Assembly: GCF_001411555.2 (NCBI RefSeq)
Contig: NC_049903.1
Location: 23,448,270-23,512,269, forward strand
Direction: 5' to 3'
DNA: 64,000 bases
Source of the DNA: Juglans regia
Lineage: Eukaryota; Streptophyta; Magnoliopsida; Fagales; Juglandaceae
Shown here: positions 22,901 through 31,835 of the stretch, piece after piece
Numbering within the stretch: the stretch's first letter is position 1
How the letters are laid out: each line of letters begins with the position of its first letter
The notes under the pieces: model-generated
What the model was told of the DNA's origin: nothing
Seen by the model: only the letters and a program-made list of their open reading frames with translations
Databases searched by the model: none
Position numbers and translations under genes: made by a program

Positions 22901-24044
22901 CAGGGAAGACATCCCGAAACTCCTGAAAAAATGATTGGGCTTCATCAGGGACCACTACTGGAGATGCCAAAGGAACCTCCATAACAACTACAGCAAACAC
23001 CACAGGAGCACTCACGAGTGCACGCTCAAACTCCGTAGAGTTAATGATATTTAACCCTTTTCGTTCCACAATTTTCTTTGTTTGTTGTGACCCAACAAGT
23101 TTTGGAGTTAAAGGGTTAAGATGAATCTTCTTTCCATTAAACACAAAGGAACATGAATTGGATCGACCATGGATAGTCACATCTAAGTCGAATAACCAAG
23201 GCCTGACAAGAATGACATGACCGACATCCATAGGAATGACGTCACACCATATACGATCCTTATACTCTAAGAACTGGATAGGAACCAGACAACGCTCTTT
23301 CACAGCTATGGAAGAGGTATCAACCCAAGAAACACTATAAGGCTGAGGGTGAGGTACTGGTTGTAATCCAAGACGGGACACAGTAGCCACAGAAACCGCA
23401 TTAATGCAACTCCCACTATCCACAATGATTTTGCAACCCTTATCATTGATTTTGATATAAGTATGAAAGATGGCATGACGGCGCCAATCATCAGCACCTT
23501 TTGGTTGGGTAAGGGTGCAACGTACAACACTTAATCTGGGTGTGTCGGGAGCATAAGGTACAAAACTTAAATCCACAGGAAAGGCTCGGATACAACCTAA
23601 GAAGGTACCCTCATCATCACCTAGATCACCAAACTCTTCAAGATTAGGCTCATAGACTTGATCTTCTAACAGTTCCTCAACTATACTCTCATGTTCCTCA
23701 ATGACTAGGGTTCGACTAGGACAATTGGAAGAAATGTGACCAAAACCCTTACATTTGAAACACTGCAAGCGGGAGGAAGTCCTTGGAACTTCAGGACCTT
23801 TACCCTTATTTTCCCATGCGGGGGACACATTAGATGGCGGAGGTCCTAAGAGAGACTCAGGGGAAAGGGTGGGCGCTGGGGTGATGGAAGGGCGGTTGTC
23901 ACCGCGCCTTCCATACGGAGTCCTCATGACTGACTCATAGTCTCGGACTAAAGAGTAAGCATGGTCAAGTGTAGCGACACCCCGAAGGACAAGCTCACGT
24001 CTAAGGTCATCCTTTAAGCCTTGTCTAAACCTACTCAAAGTCAT
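19959..24044 (-). CDS. chromovirus pol polyprotein (gag C-terminus, PR, RT, RNase H, IN, chromodomain)
   Basis: The single 1361-residue frame holds the end of the gag domain (residues 1-40) and a CCHC zinc knuckle (CFKCKGFGHISSNC, 95-108). Aspartic protease follows with DSG at 209-211, and reverse transcriptase with YFDD at 557-560. RNase H is at about 700-812. The integrase HHCC finger uses H896/H899 and C926/C929, followed by the catalytic core. A chromodomain lies at about 1268-1318. Integrase catalytic positions are D1019 (VSDRD) and E1055 (DGQTEVV). The first catalytic aspartate, normally MDF in this family, is Asn at 958 (MNF; codon at 21171-21173). This G-to-A-type change should abolish strand transfer. 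The frame begins inside the gag domain because of an upstream one-base shift; ancestrally gag and pol were probably one frame. Chromodomains in such elements direct integration to particular chromatin. Confidence 0.95.
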   Translation of the reverse strand: MTLSRFRQGLKDDLRRELVLRGVATLDHAYSLVRDYESVMRTPYGRRGDNRPSITPAPTLSPESLLGPPPSNVSPAWENKGKGPEVPRTSSRLQCFKCKGFGHISSNCPSRTLVIEEHESIVEELLEDQVYEPNLEEFGDLGDDEGTFLGCIRAFPVDLSFVPYAPDTPRLSVVRCTLTQPKGADDWRRHAIFHTYIKINDKGCKIIVDSGSCINAVSVATVSRLGLQPVPHPQPYSVSWVDTSSIAVKERCLVPIQFLEYKDRIWCDVIPMDVGHVILVRPWLFDLDVTIHGRSNSCSFVFNGKKIHLNPLTPKLVGSQQTKKIVERKGLNIINSTEFERALVSAPVVFAVVVMEVPLASPVVVPDEAQSFFQEFRDVFPEDLPDHLPPLRDIQHAIDLVPGASLPNLPHYRMNLTEHAELQRQVGELLHKGFIRESLSPCAVPALLTPKKDGSWRMCIDSRAINRITVKYRFPIPRLDDMLDMMVGATIFSKIDLKSGYHQIRIRQGDEWKTAFKTKDGLYEWLVMPFGLTNAPSTFMRVMTQALRPFMGKFLVYFDDILVYSRTKEQHLDHLTQVCSTLRETNLYANVKKCSFFTDRVVFLGFIVSSTGVSADPTKIQAIVGWPEPKTIHDVRSFHGLATFYRRFIKGFSTIMAPITECMKRGEFQWTSEAAKAFKLVKKRMTEAPVMRLPDFSKVFEVECDASGVGIGGVLSQERHPVAYFSEKLNDAKQRYSTYDKELYAVVQALRYWRHYLLPQEFVLYSDHEALRYLNSQKRLNSRHGRWVEYLQAYSFALKHRKGIENQAADALSRRISLLSIMNVKVIGFERLKEEYESCLDFRDTFFALKSGQSDTTDGFRLEDGYLFKTNKLCIPRTSVRDFIVWEIHAGGLAGHFGHDKTIEEIERQFYWPSLKRDVAKIVSTCNTCQLAKQKRQNTGLYTPLPVPSCPWQDVSMNFVLGLPRTLKKYDSIFVVVDRFSKMAHFIPCSKTSDASKVARLYFNKIVKLYGLPKTIVSDRDVRFTSHFWRTLWHMVGTKLKFSTAYLPQTDGQTEVVNRSLGNLLRCLVQENLRNWDLILPTAQIAYNSSVNRSIGMSPFEVVNGYKPRKPLDLIPMSPHAHVSVSAEAFVQHLHDLHIEINKQLEASNASYKLQADLHKRHVEFKVGDYVMIRIRPERHPPGSASKLQARSAGPFKILKRVGPNAYIIDLPSHFGYHPTFNVEDLVAYKGHFNPSSDPFLPPSVSLNPEPFVTPNPLPSITAHTDKIDTILDEQIVLTNDGEVQRFLVRWVDRPDSDCTWIPRETLQQLDPDLLELYRGQQDLPLPGSPAACSREVGRDTRFMTSTHTCLWPSEEACSTT

Positions 24045-24829
24045 GGCCTCATCCTCAACAATATGACATCTCTTCGGAATTCATCAAATTGAGTGACATA
24101 CTCGGTCACTGGCCGATTGCCCTGTGTAAGGGCATTCCATTGGTCCAACAAATTACCCCTGTAAGATTGGGGCAGGTATTTCTCTTGAAGACGACGCTTC
24201 ATTTCTTCCCAACTCCCAACGGGAGGCGCATGACGCCTCTCAAGGAGATCCTCTACACTTTCCCAAAAGAGTTGGGCAGTGCCAGTTAGTTTCAGGCTAG
24301 CAAATTGAACTCTTCGATCTTCAGGGACTCTATACCAGGTAAAGAAACGATCCATATCCCTAATCCATTGAGTAAAAACTCGAGGATCTAAGCAACCATC
24401 AAAAGTAGGGGCCTCTAGCTTAATGTTTCTGAATAGACGCTCCTCATGGCGAGTAGGGGACTGAGTACCTTGGCGGTAATGGTCTCGTTCTCGCTCACGA
24501 TCATAATCCCTACCCCCACGATCATGTCTGACATGTTGTCGATCACCTCGTCGACGACGATGGCGTCTATTTTGGGACACTTCAGAGTTGTCAGACGAAT
24601 GAGGGAGTTCCTCAAAATTGTTCAACCTAGCAGCTAGGTCCCTGTTCTCCTCACGAGTAGCAGCCATCTCAGTTTGGACAGCCGCTAATTGAGTTTGTAC
24701 ATGTTGTTGGTTATTGGCTAGTTGAGCTAATTGCCGAGTGAGGGCATCAAATTGGGAAGGGTCCATGGTAAAAGTACTGGAACTAGAGGTGACAAGACGA
24801 CCACTACGCAACTGCATGCAATGCAACAC
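24041..24829 (-). CDS. chromovirus gag, N-terminal part, frameshifted
   Basis: The frame encodes 262 residues. It starts with a Gln-rich segment (about 25-60), then a basic Arg/Asp-rich stretch (about 85-130), then the retrotransposon gag domain from about 135. The domain runs into TEYVTQFDEFRR and then leaves frame with DVILLRMRP. The family sequence resumes in the pol frame as CHIVEDEAMTLSRFRQG, so a single-base deletion near 24070 separates gag from pol. Gag forms the virus-like particle that packages element RNA. The start at 24829 gives the longest frame, but a start at the MDPSQF methionine is also possible. Confidence 0.88.
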   Translation of the reverse strand: MLHCMQLRSGRLVTSSSSTFTMDPSQFDALTRQLAQLANNQQHVQTQLAAVQTEMAATREENRDLAARLNNFEELPHSSDNSEVSQNRRHRRRRGDRQHVRHDRGGRDYDRERERDHYRQGTQSPTRHEERLFRNIKLEAPTFDGCLDPRVFTQWIRDMDRFFTWYRVPEDRRVQFASLKLTGTAQLFWESVEDLLERRHAPPVGSWEEMKRRLQEKYLPQSYRGNLLDQWNALTQGNRPVTEYVTQFDEFRRDVILLRMRP

Positions 24830-25356
24830 TCGCTAAATGAAGTGCAATGGAGATCAATGAACAAAAATGCAAGCAATGAAAATATCAACCTGAGCAAATT
24901 TTTTTTTTTTTTTTGGGATTACGTAAATCCAAATACGGCAAGCAACTAATGCTAATATTTAAAATGACAAAAGCAAAGACCAAATACTAATCAAGAAAAT
25001 CCAATCACATAGGATTTTTTTTTGAATAAGTAATGAAGAAACGAAGAACAAGAGTTTGGTCTTATGAAGATGAGAGAATGGGAATATAAAATCCAAGAGT
25101 TGACTAAATTGGGCTGCAGCAAGTATGGGAATAAAAGTAACCACGGAAACTAAGTTAACAAAAGATCCAATCAAGTGGGTCTGGAAAATTTACTACTGGT
25201 AGCACAGCACAGAAAAACAATTGATACAATTTTTTTAAAAATAAACCGATTGTATAAAACCAAATAAAGAGATAGTTAAAACTTCCCTCGTGTTGATAAC
25301 TGTGCACACTCGTTGAAAAGTCACGCGCGGAACTCCGACTCCCTCTCTTTATTCCT

Positions 25357-25624
25357 TTTGCGTTCGGCTGTTTCTCTGCTGGAAGTCGCGCGAGGGGAGA
25401 AGACCGAAGGAGAGTTAGGCGTCTGGTCGAGGAAGAAGAATCGGAGCTGAGATGCTGTGTTTCCGGCGTCGTCTGCCTCAAATCTAGTGGTTTGCGTTCG
25501 GCTGTTTCTCTGCTGGAAGTCGCGCGAGGGGAGAAGACCGAAGGAGAGTTAGGCGTCTGGTTGAGGAAGAAGAACCGGAGCTGAGATGCTGTGTTTCCGG
25601 CGTCGTCTGCCTCAAATCTAGTGG
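25357..25624. repeat. 134-bp tandem duplication in the chromovirus leader
   Basis: The block beginning GCGTTCGGCTGTTTCTCTGC at 25360 recurs at 25494 with two visible base differences (GGTCGAGG/GGTTGAGG and AATCGGAG/ACCGGAG). The copies are directly adjacent. Confidence 0.93.
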
Positions 25625-25901
25625 TTTCGACGAGGTCTGTACTGTTTTCTCTTTTTTTTTTTTTTGGTATCTGTTGTCTCTGTGTATCTCGGTACTGGGT
25701 ATTTCGGGAGAGGCCGAAGGTGAGACGGAGGTAACGGGGAGGGTCGAATCACTGAAGAGAACCCAGTTCTCGGCAAGGTCTTCGACGGGCTTTGCTTTGG
25801 CTTGGATAGAAGGGAGCTCGGGTGGGTGGGTTTTCGGCGCTGGTTTTCGGAGGAAGGAGATGAAACGAATGGCTCGGTATTGTTTGAGAAAACAATACAA
25901 C

Positions 25902-25919
25902 CGGCTCTTGATACCAATA
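25902..25919 (-). promoter_or_regulatory. chromovirus primer-binding site
   Basis: On the minus strand the LTR edge CCCTACATCA is followed by TATTGGTATCAAGAGCCG. TGGTATCAAGAGC matches the Met-tRNA type of primer-binding site with one extra A. Confidence 0.8.
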
Positions 25920-26259
25920 TGATGTAGGGTAGAAATGAGATAAGAGGTAGAGCAGAATATTAAGAAAATAGAGAAGAGAAAAGAACGAGAGAGGAGGGAG
26001 AGAGAAGAAGAAGACACTCGGGACTGGAAGGGGGCGGCTAGCGCATCCGTTTTTGCATTCAAAATCAACTGACTACAAAATTCCTTCAAAAGTCTTTAAG
26101 TAGTAGGGCAACACAAACCCTAAATGAAATAACTAACACATTAATAAAATGACAAAAATAGAAAATGTCTTTAAGTAGTAGGGCAATACAACCCTAAATA
26201 AAATAGACAAAACATTAATAAAATAACTAAAACAATAATAGAAGGAGATGTCCTCATCA
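25920..26259 (-). repeat. 5' LTR of the chromovirus
   Basis: This LTR is 340 bp, identical by eye to 19540-19879, and followed on the plus strand by the AATTG duplication. Confidence 0.95.
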
Positions 26260-26264
26260 AATTG

Positions 26265-27780
26265 GTTTAGGGTTGATATGTTCTCCTCCTGCAGCCCATG
26301 CCTCAAAACTGTTATGTTTTACATTGATAAACAGAGAAGGGTATTTATTCTTGACCCTAGAGCAGTGAACTGGAAAAAGTTATGCCATTGCCTGATGCAT
26401 CTTCTATTTTCCTATGAAATATGGATGATATAACAGATTTTAATGAATTATTGGAGGCTTTTGCTTAGTTTAGTTTGTTCATGTAATGAGTGACATAAGT
26501 TTAGTTTGTTGATGACATGATTGGCATGAATTATTGTCTGCTTTAGTTTGCTGCAATGACTGGCATAATTAGTTTAGTTTTTGGTTGACTCTTTTTATCT
26601 TACAAAGTAGACATCAGCAATTACTTCAAGCACATGAATAATTGTTTGAAGCATGTGTTTTTTTCAGGTAGAAAGCAAATGGCATATGTTGATATAAATC
26701 ACCCAAGTGGAATTTTTTGATGCAACACTACAAGAGCCTGCTGGATGCTACATATGTGGATTCACTCCCAGGTTTAAATTAATGTATAGGGTTTAAGGTT
26801 AATGTATAACCATGTTGACAACAATTCCAATGAGATGCACACATTCTTCATCAAGTGTTTAGTGTCAGTAAATGGAGATAGGAATTTAAGTAATTGCATG
26901 ACAATTAGAAGGAACCTGCTATAATGTATGATGTAAAAAGTAAATGAAATGTTCACATTCAAGCTTTTTTGTATGAAATCTGGATGGCAATGTACATGAT
27001 AATTATTGGAAAAAGTGTATGGTGTTTGAATTATATTAAATCTAAAACAAAAGTCCTCAAAATCTGGTACTTGGCAAAATACTAAATGAGAGGAATCTCA
27101 AAGATAATTTGCCATTGGTAAAGCTTAAATTCTTCCTTGGCTACATACGTTACTACTCTTTAGACAGAATCTTCTTGAACTTCTTTATTTTTTCTGAGTT
27201 AGTGTGGTGTAAAGAATGCTTAATCTAATTAGATCCTGTTACCACAAATTGCAAAGTATAGATATGTAGTATCTAAATTTCTTTAATTCCCTTGTTTTTT
27301 ATAAAGAATAATCTATATGCATTTAAGATGATCAGGACGAATGGTTTAAATTTCTAAATTCCCGTGAAGTAGTGGTATATGCTAATATATGCTATTTCCC
27401 TAGCTCTTATTATATATAATATTGCTCCAAGGTTGTAGTTTATTTTTGGCATTTTATTCATGAGTCACAGAGTACGTACTGAGCTATTCGGATATATATA
27501 AATTAGATGCATCTACACATCTCTATCTAATTTTCTGATCATGATCTTTAAATTAAAGAAGAAGAATTTTTTATGATTGGTCATTATAAATTCATGAAAC
27601 ATATACTGGGGCAAGGAATCAATATAAATAAAATATATTTAATGATTGGTGGAGAATCAATATGCATGCCAAGATGCTATATAGGAATTTATGCGATAGA
27701 GGTTGTTTCAATTCAGATTGAGTACATATTGAATGACTTTGCTAACTAACCTGGGTGAAGAACATCAGCTTTAAATAACG
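26265..27780. other. CACTA interior right of the chromovirus
   Basis: The stretch is AT-rich and non-coding, and is the continuation of the CACTA sequence interrupted at 19539. No gene is recognised. Confidence 0.5.
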
Positions 27781-28605
27781 TAAACGTGATTTGAAGCCAG
27801 GGAATCCAAAAACCCATAAATTCCTGCAACGACGTGTTGCATCAGTGAACCCAAAAACCCATAAATTTGCTCTGATCAACTATTGTTTGAAGCCACCGTT
27901 CAGAAAACCCATCAATCTAATAAACCGAGTGGGTTCTTATAATTTATTCACCGCATATCCATTAACCCACACAGCTGTAAATTTGTAAGCAAGCCCGCGG
28001 TGATATTAATTGGCATTTCCTGCGCCATACATGCTCACCGTATGTAAAATCCATTTGAGATTGCGGCGTGGTAATCTAATTCACCGCATGTAGAATCAAA
28101 ACCAAATGCGGGGATCTCGCTATTTCACCGTATGGATCAGCACCATCTTCTTGCGGCGTCATAATCGAATTCACCGCATGTTGAATAAAAAAAATTGTTG
28201 GGTCTCGATCTTTCACCGTATGTAAAATCCTTGAATTTGCGGCGTCTATAAATTCACTGCAACCTTGGGAAGAAAGCTTCTTTGCGGCCAGCCCCAAATT
28301 CGCCGAAATCTGGATTTTACAGACCCGCAAAATCGCCGTAAATCGCCCCAAATTTGCAACGCCTCATCACCGTAATTGCCCTTCTCCCAAATTGGCAAGG
28401 CGATTTTGCTGCGAGAGATGAACCGCCGAGTTAGGTGCAGCAATTGCGGCCACTGATGATTTATCACCAAAAATCAACTGAGCAAACATTTTACTTTCGA
28501 CCGATTAGCGAAGAGTAATTATCGCAGTTTCTGAAAATTTGCTGCGAGAAAACAAGGAAAATGCGGGAATTTCGCTCCCCGCGAGAAGGAAAATTTCCTG
28601 TAGTG
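27781..28605. repeat. CACTA right subterminal repeats and inverted repeat
   Basis: Motifs of the type CACCGTATG or CACCGCATG and TGCGGCG alternate roughly every 40-60 bases from about 27950 to 28450. The stretch ends in the inverted terminus TTTCCTGTAGTG at 28594-28605. A direct repeat at 27800-27870 shares CCAAAAACCCATAAATT. The arrangement mirrors the left end. Confidence 0.82.
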
Positions 28606-28608
28606 TCA

Positions 28609-29600
28609 AAGATAGCTAAAAACCCAATTTAACAAATGAACCATCTCGTACACAAGTTCACGCATAGTTTTGAGGGAGAGGAGGAGCTTTGGGGAGATAA
28701 ATCACTAAGAGCCCTGCTACAATCACCGGAAAGGTGGTCCGAATGATTCTACATAGTGTATTTCATTTTTTTTTTTTTTATTTTCCTTTTCTTTATGTAT
28801 TTTTTTAATTATTATAAATATTTTTTAAAAAAAAATAAAAAATTCATAATATCATTAAAAAATACTTTCTTAATCACTAAATTAAAAAAAAAAAATTCTC
28901 ATTTGGGACGCAAATTCGGGTACCATTTCTGAAACCACTAATAGATTACTAATATGTTTCAGGATTGCACGTTCGGCCTAGTGGTATAAAACCCCACCAG
29001 AGTATTGGGCTGCTAAGCGTACAAGCCCCACTTAGCCATTGGGTTTTTGCCAAGTGCATTACGCAATCCACATTGATTGTTGGGTGGTGCTATGCGTATA
29101 AACTAGACTTAACTATCAAGTTTTGTCAAGCATATTCTCCACCCAACTTGACTAGTGGGCGTTATTAAGCACAGCAATCCTGCTACACCGAAGGGCTTAC
29201 ATCTTATCAAGCATAGGATCATTCATACAAAATATTTTTACAATGCATTGTATAATATATCTCATGGGATTACAAACATCAATAGGATCATAATAACAAA
29301 TTATTTCAAAGCAATGGTAAAAGCATGTTTTCTTTAGCATGCAATTTTTTAGCTAGTCCAAAAGTAAATCACTTACCCTTAGGTTTTCCTTCCAAGTGTT
29401 CATGTGCCCTGATTGCTAAAAGATTTGCAAGTGCTTTATGTTTCTTTATTAGCCTTGATGTTTAATAGACTCTCTAAGTATCATATTGGGCTTCTATGAA
29501 ATGCCCTGTGGTGAGACTTTAATAAATAGTTTTAAAAAATAAGATGAGAATTACTGAACTTTAACGAATACTTTGTCCCTAAATCGCAAGTCGAAGATAA
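28609..29600. other. spacer right of the CACTA, no gene recognised
   Basis: This is the genomic flank of the CACTA, then an A/T-rich tract (28770-28900), then unassigned sequence to about 29500. No domain or RNA gene is seen. Confidence 0.5.
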
Positions 29601-29639
29601 GGGACGAAGGGAAAACTTTGGAAGTGGATTTGTTGTTGG

Positions 29640-31835
29640 AATAAATGAGACACCTATTGGTGAAGGATAGGTCACCAAAAGATATTATTGCCGCCCTACA
29701 ATAATTAAGGATAAGTGGTTTCTTGGAATTGAGAGAGAAACAAGAGAAGGATCAGAAGTTATTGGAGGTCTGACAAAAGAGTGGCAGAGGTGAAGGACTT
29801 GCCCATATTAGCTTGGGCGAGGATGGGACCTTGTTGTTCAAAACGAGGAAGGAGATCCCAACCAACCTAGAAGTTGTACAAGGAATCTTGGCAAAAGCTC
29901 ATTTCTCACCATACGCCATGCGTCCAAGAGGAACGAAAATATAACGAGATATCAAAAAGGGATACTGGTGGGAATGAATGAAGAGGGACATCGTTCAATT
30001 CATAAAAAAAATGTGATACATGTAAGAGGGTAAAGGAGGAGCATCAACAACCGTTGGGAAACTTGAAACCTTTACCCTTTCCCGAATGGAAATGGGAAGA
30101 CATCGCTATGGATTTTGTAGTTGGATTACCCTGAACTTCTATAGGTAAAGATGTGATATGGGTAGTAGTGGACTGATTGACCAAGAGTGCTCACTTCTTA
30201 CCGGGAACTATCACGAACACGATGAGCAAACTCACCTAGTTGTATATAAGGGAAGTGGTGAGAATACATGGAGTCCCTAAGACTATTGTATCAGATCGGG
30301 ACCCTAAGTTTACATCTCACTTTAGGAGGAATTTATAGAAGGCGATGGGCACAAAAAAGAAGTTCAATAGTACATACCACCCTTAAACGAATGATAATCG
30401 GAAAGGATCATCCAAACCTTGGAGGATATGCTGAGATTGTGCATACTAGACTTTAAGGACCCTGGGAACAACACATCCCACTTATCTAATTTGCGTATAA
30501 TAATAGCGATCAGGCAACTATTCCGATGGCCCCTTACGAGGGACTTTATAGACAAAAGTATAGGTCACCTATATGTTTGGATGAAGTAGGAAAGTCCTAG
30601 TTACTTGGATCGGAGATTATTGATGAAATGACAAAACAAGTCAAACTCATACAGGTAAGGATGACTATGACCCAAAGTAGGTAGAAAATTATGCCGACAA
30701 TAAGAGGAGGAAGTTAACCTTCAGAGAGGGCAATTGGGTGTACCTTAAGGTGTCCCCAATTAAGGGTATTAAGAGATTTGGTCTAAAGGGGAAGTTGAGC
30801 ACAAGATACATTGGACCATACCAAGTAATGGGAAAAGTCGGCCCAATGATATCAGATTTAATTGCTTGCAGAATATTCATAACATGTTCCACGTTTCCTC
30901 ACTAAGTAAAATCTTCAAGAACCAGCAACGTCAGTAAATTGAACTTTATCTAGTTCAATTACAACTGAATCTTACATATGAAGAAAGGTCGATATGTGTT
31001 ATAGATAGAAAGGAGTAGAGATTGAGATCTAAGGTCGCATCCTTGGTAAAAATGTAGTGGAGAAATGCAGAAAAACAAGGAGTTTACATGATAAAGCAAG
31101 CAGGCCATGCTAGAGCAGTTCCCATATTTATTTGGTCCGCCATTGAGGGCTGTAACGCATGAAGTTGTATTGCACGAAGTAGGGGTAAAATGAAAAATAC
31201 ACGAGGAAGGACGTGGCCATAAATACCTCATCCTTTACCCTAATCTATAACTCAACATCAATAGGCCTTGGTAGACGAAACGGTGCCAAAGACGAAAACA
31301 CCTAGGAAGGCAGGCATGCCACTCGATATCATACAACGATTCTTAGAAGAATCATGTGAGAAGGAGATAACAGAGGCTGAACAATGAAGGATAGAAGAGG
31401 AACGCCGCCTTGACGAATAAAGTACTCGAAGGGGGAGAAATCTAATATAAAAAATGCTAGATCACACCACCGCAAATGGGGCACAATGAGAAGGAAAGTG
31501 TACAATGTTGGAACGGACAAGCAAGATGAGGACAATGGTGAGGATTCACCAACGTCTAGTGAAGCCAAACCTAGCATGGATGCTAGGACACAAGAGACCA
31601 CGATCGGTGGACAATGTCGAAGAAGAAGGCAGAGAAGACATGGGGAGTCATCTTGTGTCTTGACCTCTAATGAAGAAGGTCAACTCGTTGATGCAATTAC
31701 TGGAAAGCCCCATTTTCAATCGAAGGCGATCAAAGGCATCAACGGGTCCGTCTGAACTTGCCTCCCTTGAGAGGACCAAGAAAGAGAATGCCCTTCAAAA
31801 TTTCAATGATGAAATTCCTTATAAGGAGGGCAGGA
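29640..31835 (+). pseudogene. decayed Ty3/gypsy integrase region and 3' untranslated part
   Basis: Translating across many stops and shifts gives recognisable gypsy integrase pieces: a zinc-finger remnant ending [16 protein letters not shown] near 30015-30060, MDFVVGLP near 30110, [17 protein letters not shown] near 30275, then AYNNSDQATIPMAPYEG near 30490. A C-terminal tail follows (GNWVYLKVSPIKG near 30735, STRYIGPYQVMGKVG near 30795). The remnant ends in a polypurine-like AAGGAGGGCAGGA before the LTR at 31836. The open frame at 31486-31755 lies in the 3' untranslated part and has no domain. Reverse transcriptase is not visible upstream, so the copy is 5'-truncated as well as mutated. Confidence 0.83.

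Larger units (their letters stand above)
24830..25919 (-). other. chromovirus 5' leader between primer-binding site and gag
   Basis: The leader is untranslated sequence of about 1.1 kb. A TTTTTT run at 24900 and a T-run at 25652 appear on the plus strand, and a 134-bp tandem duplication lies at 25357-25624. The minus-strand frame at 25484-26089 crosses from the LTR into this leader and is probably not a gene. Confidence 0.7.
19540..26259 (-). mobile_element. nested chromovirus (Ty3/gypsy with chromodomain), 6.7 kb, very recent
   Basis: The LTRs at 19540-19879 and 25920-26259 are each 340 bp, start TGATG and end ATCA, and look identical by eye. The 5-bp target duplication AATTG flanks the insertion (19535-19539 and 26260-26264). 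The minus strand carries gag, protease, reverse transcriptase, RNase H, integrase and a C-terminal chromodomain, in the gypsy order. A Met-type primer-binding site lies inside the 25920 LTR edge. Identical LTRs mean the insertion is young relative to the CACTA it interrupts. Two coding faults (a gag frameshift and a missing integrase aspartate) suggest this copy cannot move by itself. Confidence 0.95.
5373..28605 (+). mobile_element. large CACTA (En/Spm) transposon, 23.2 kb including a nested retrotransposon
   Basis: The left end reads CACTACAAGAAAA. The right end is the inverted counterpart (TTTCCTGTAGTG), giving inverted repeats that match at 11 of 13 positions. The trinucleotide TCA flanks both ends (5370-5372 and 28606-28608), which is the 3-bp target duplication expected of this superfamily. 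Inside, on the plus strand, are a TNP2-type transposase gene and a Ptta/En/Spm-family gene, the usual two-gene content. Both termini carry subterminal repeats based on GCGGCG and CACCGTATG motifs. A 6.7-kb chromovirus is nested at 19540-26259, so the element itself is about 16.5 kb. A host carboxypeptidase fragment lies antisense near the left end. The defects in both transposase genes suggest it can now move only with help from another copy. Confidence 0.9.

Noticed and set aside
25484..26089. 201-codon minus-strand frame
   Set aside because: It starts inside the LTR and runs through the untranslated leader and its tandem duplication; the first half is duplicated in the other LTR without the rest. 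Chance open frame is more likely.
28970..29180. Possible tRNA-like sequence (GCCTAGTGGTATAAAACCCC region)
   Set aside because: A box A-like word is present, but no box B at the right distance and no cloverleaf could be drawn.
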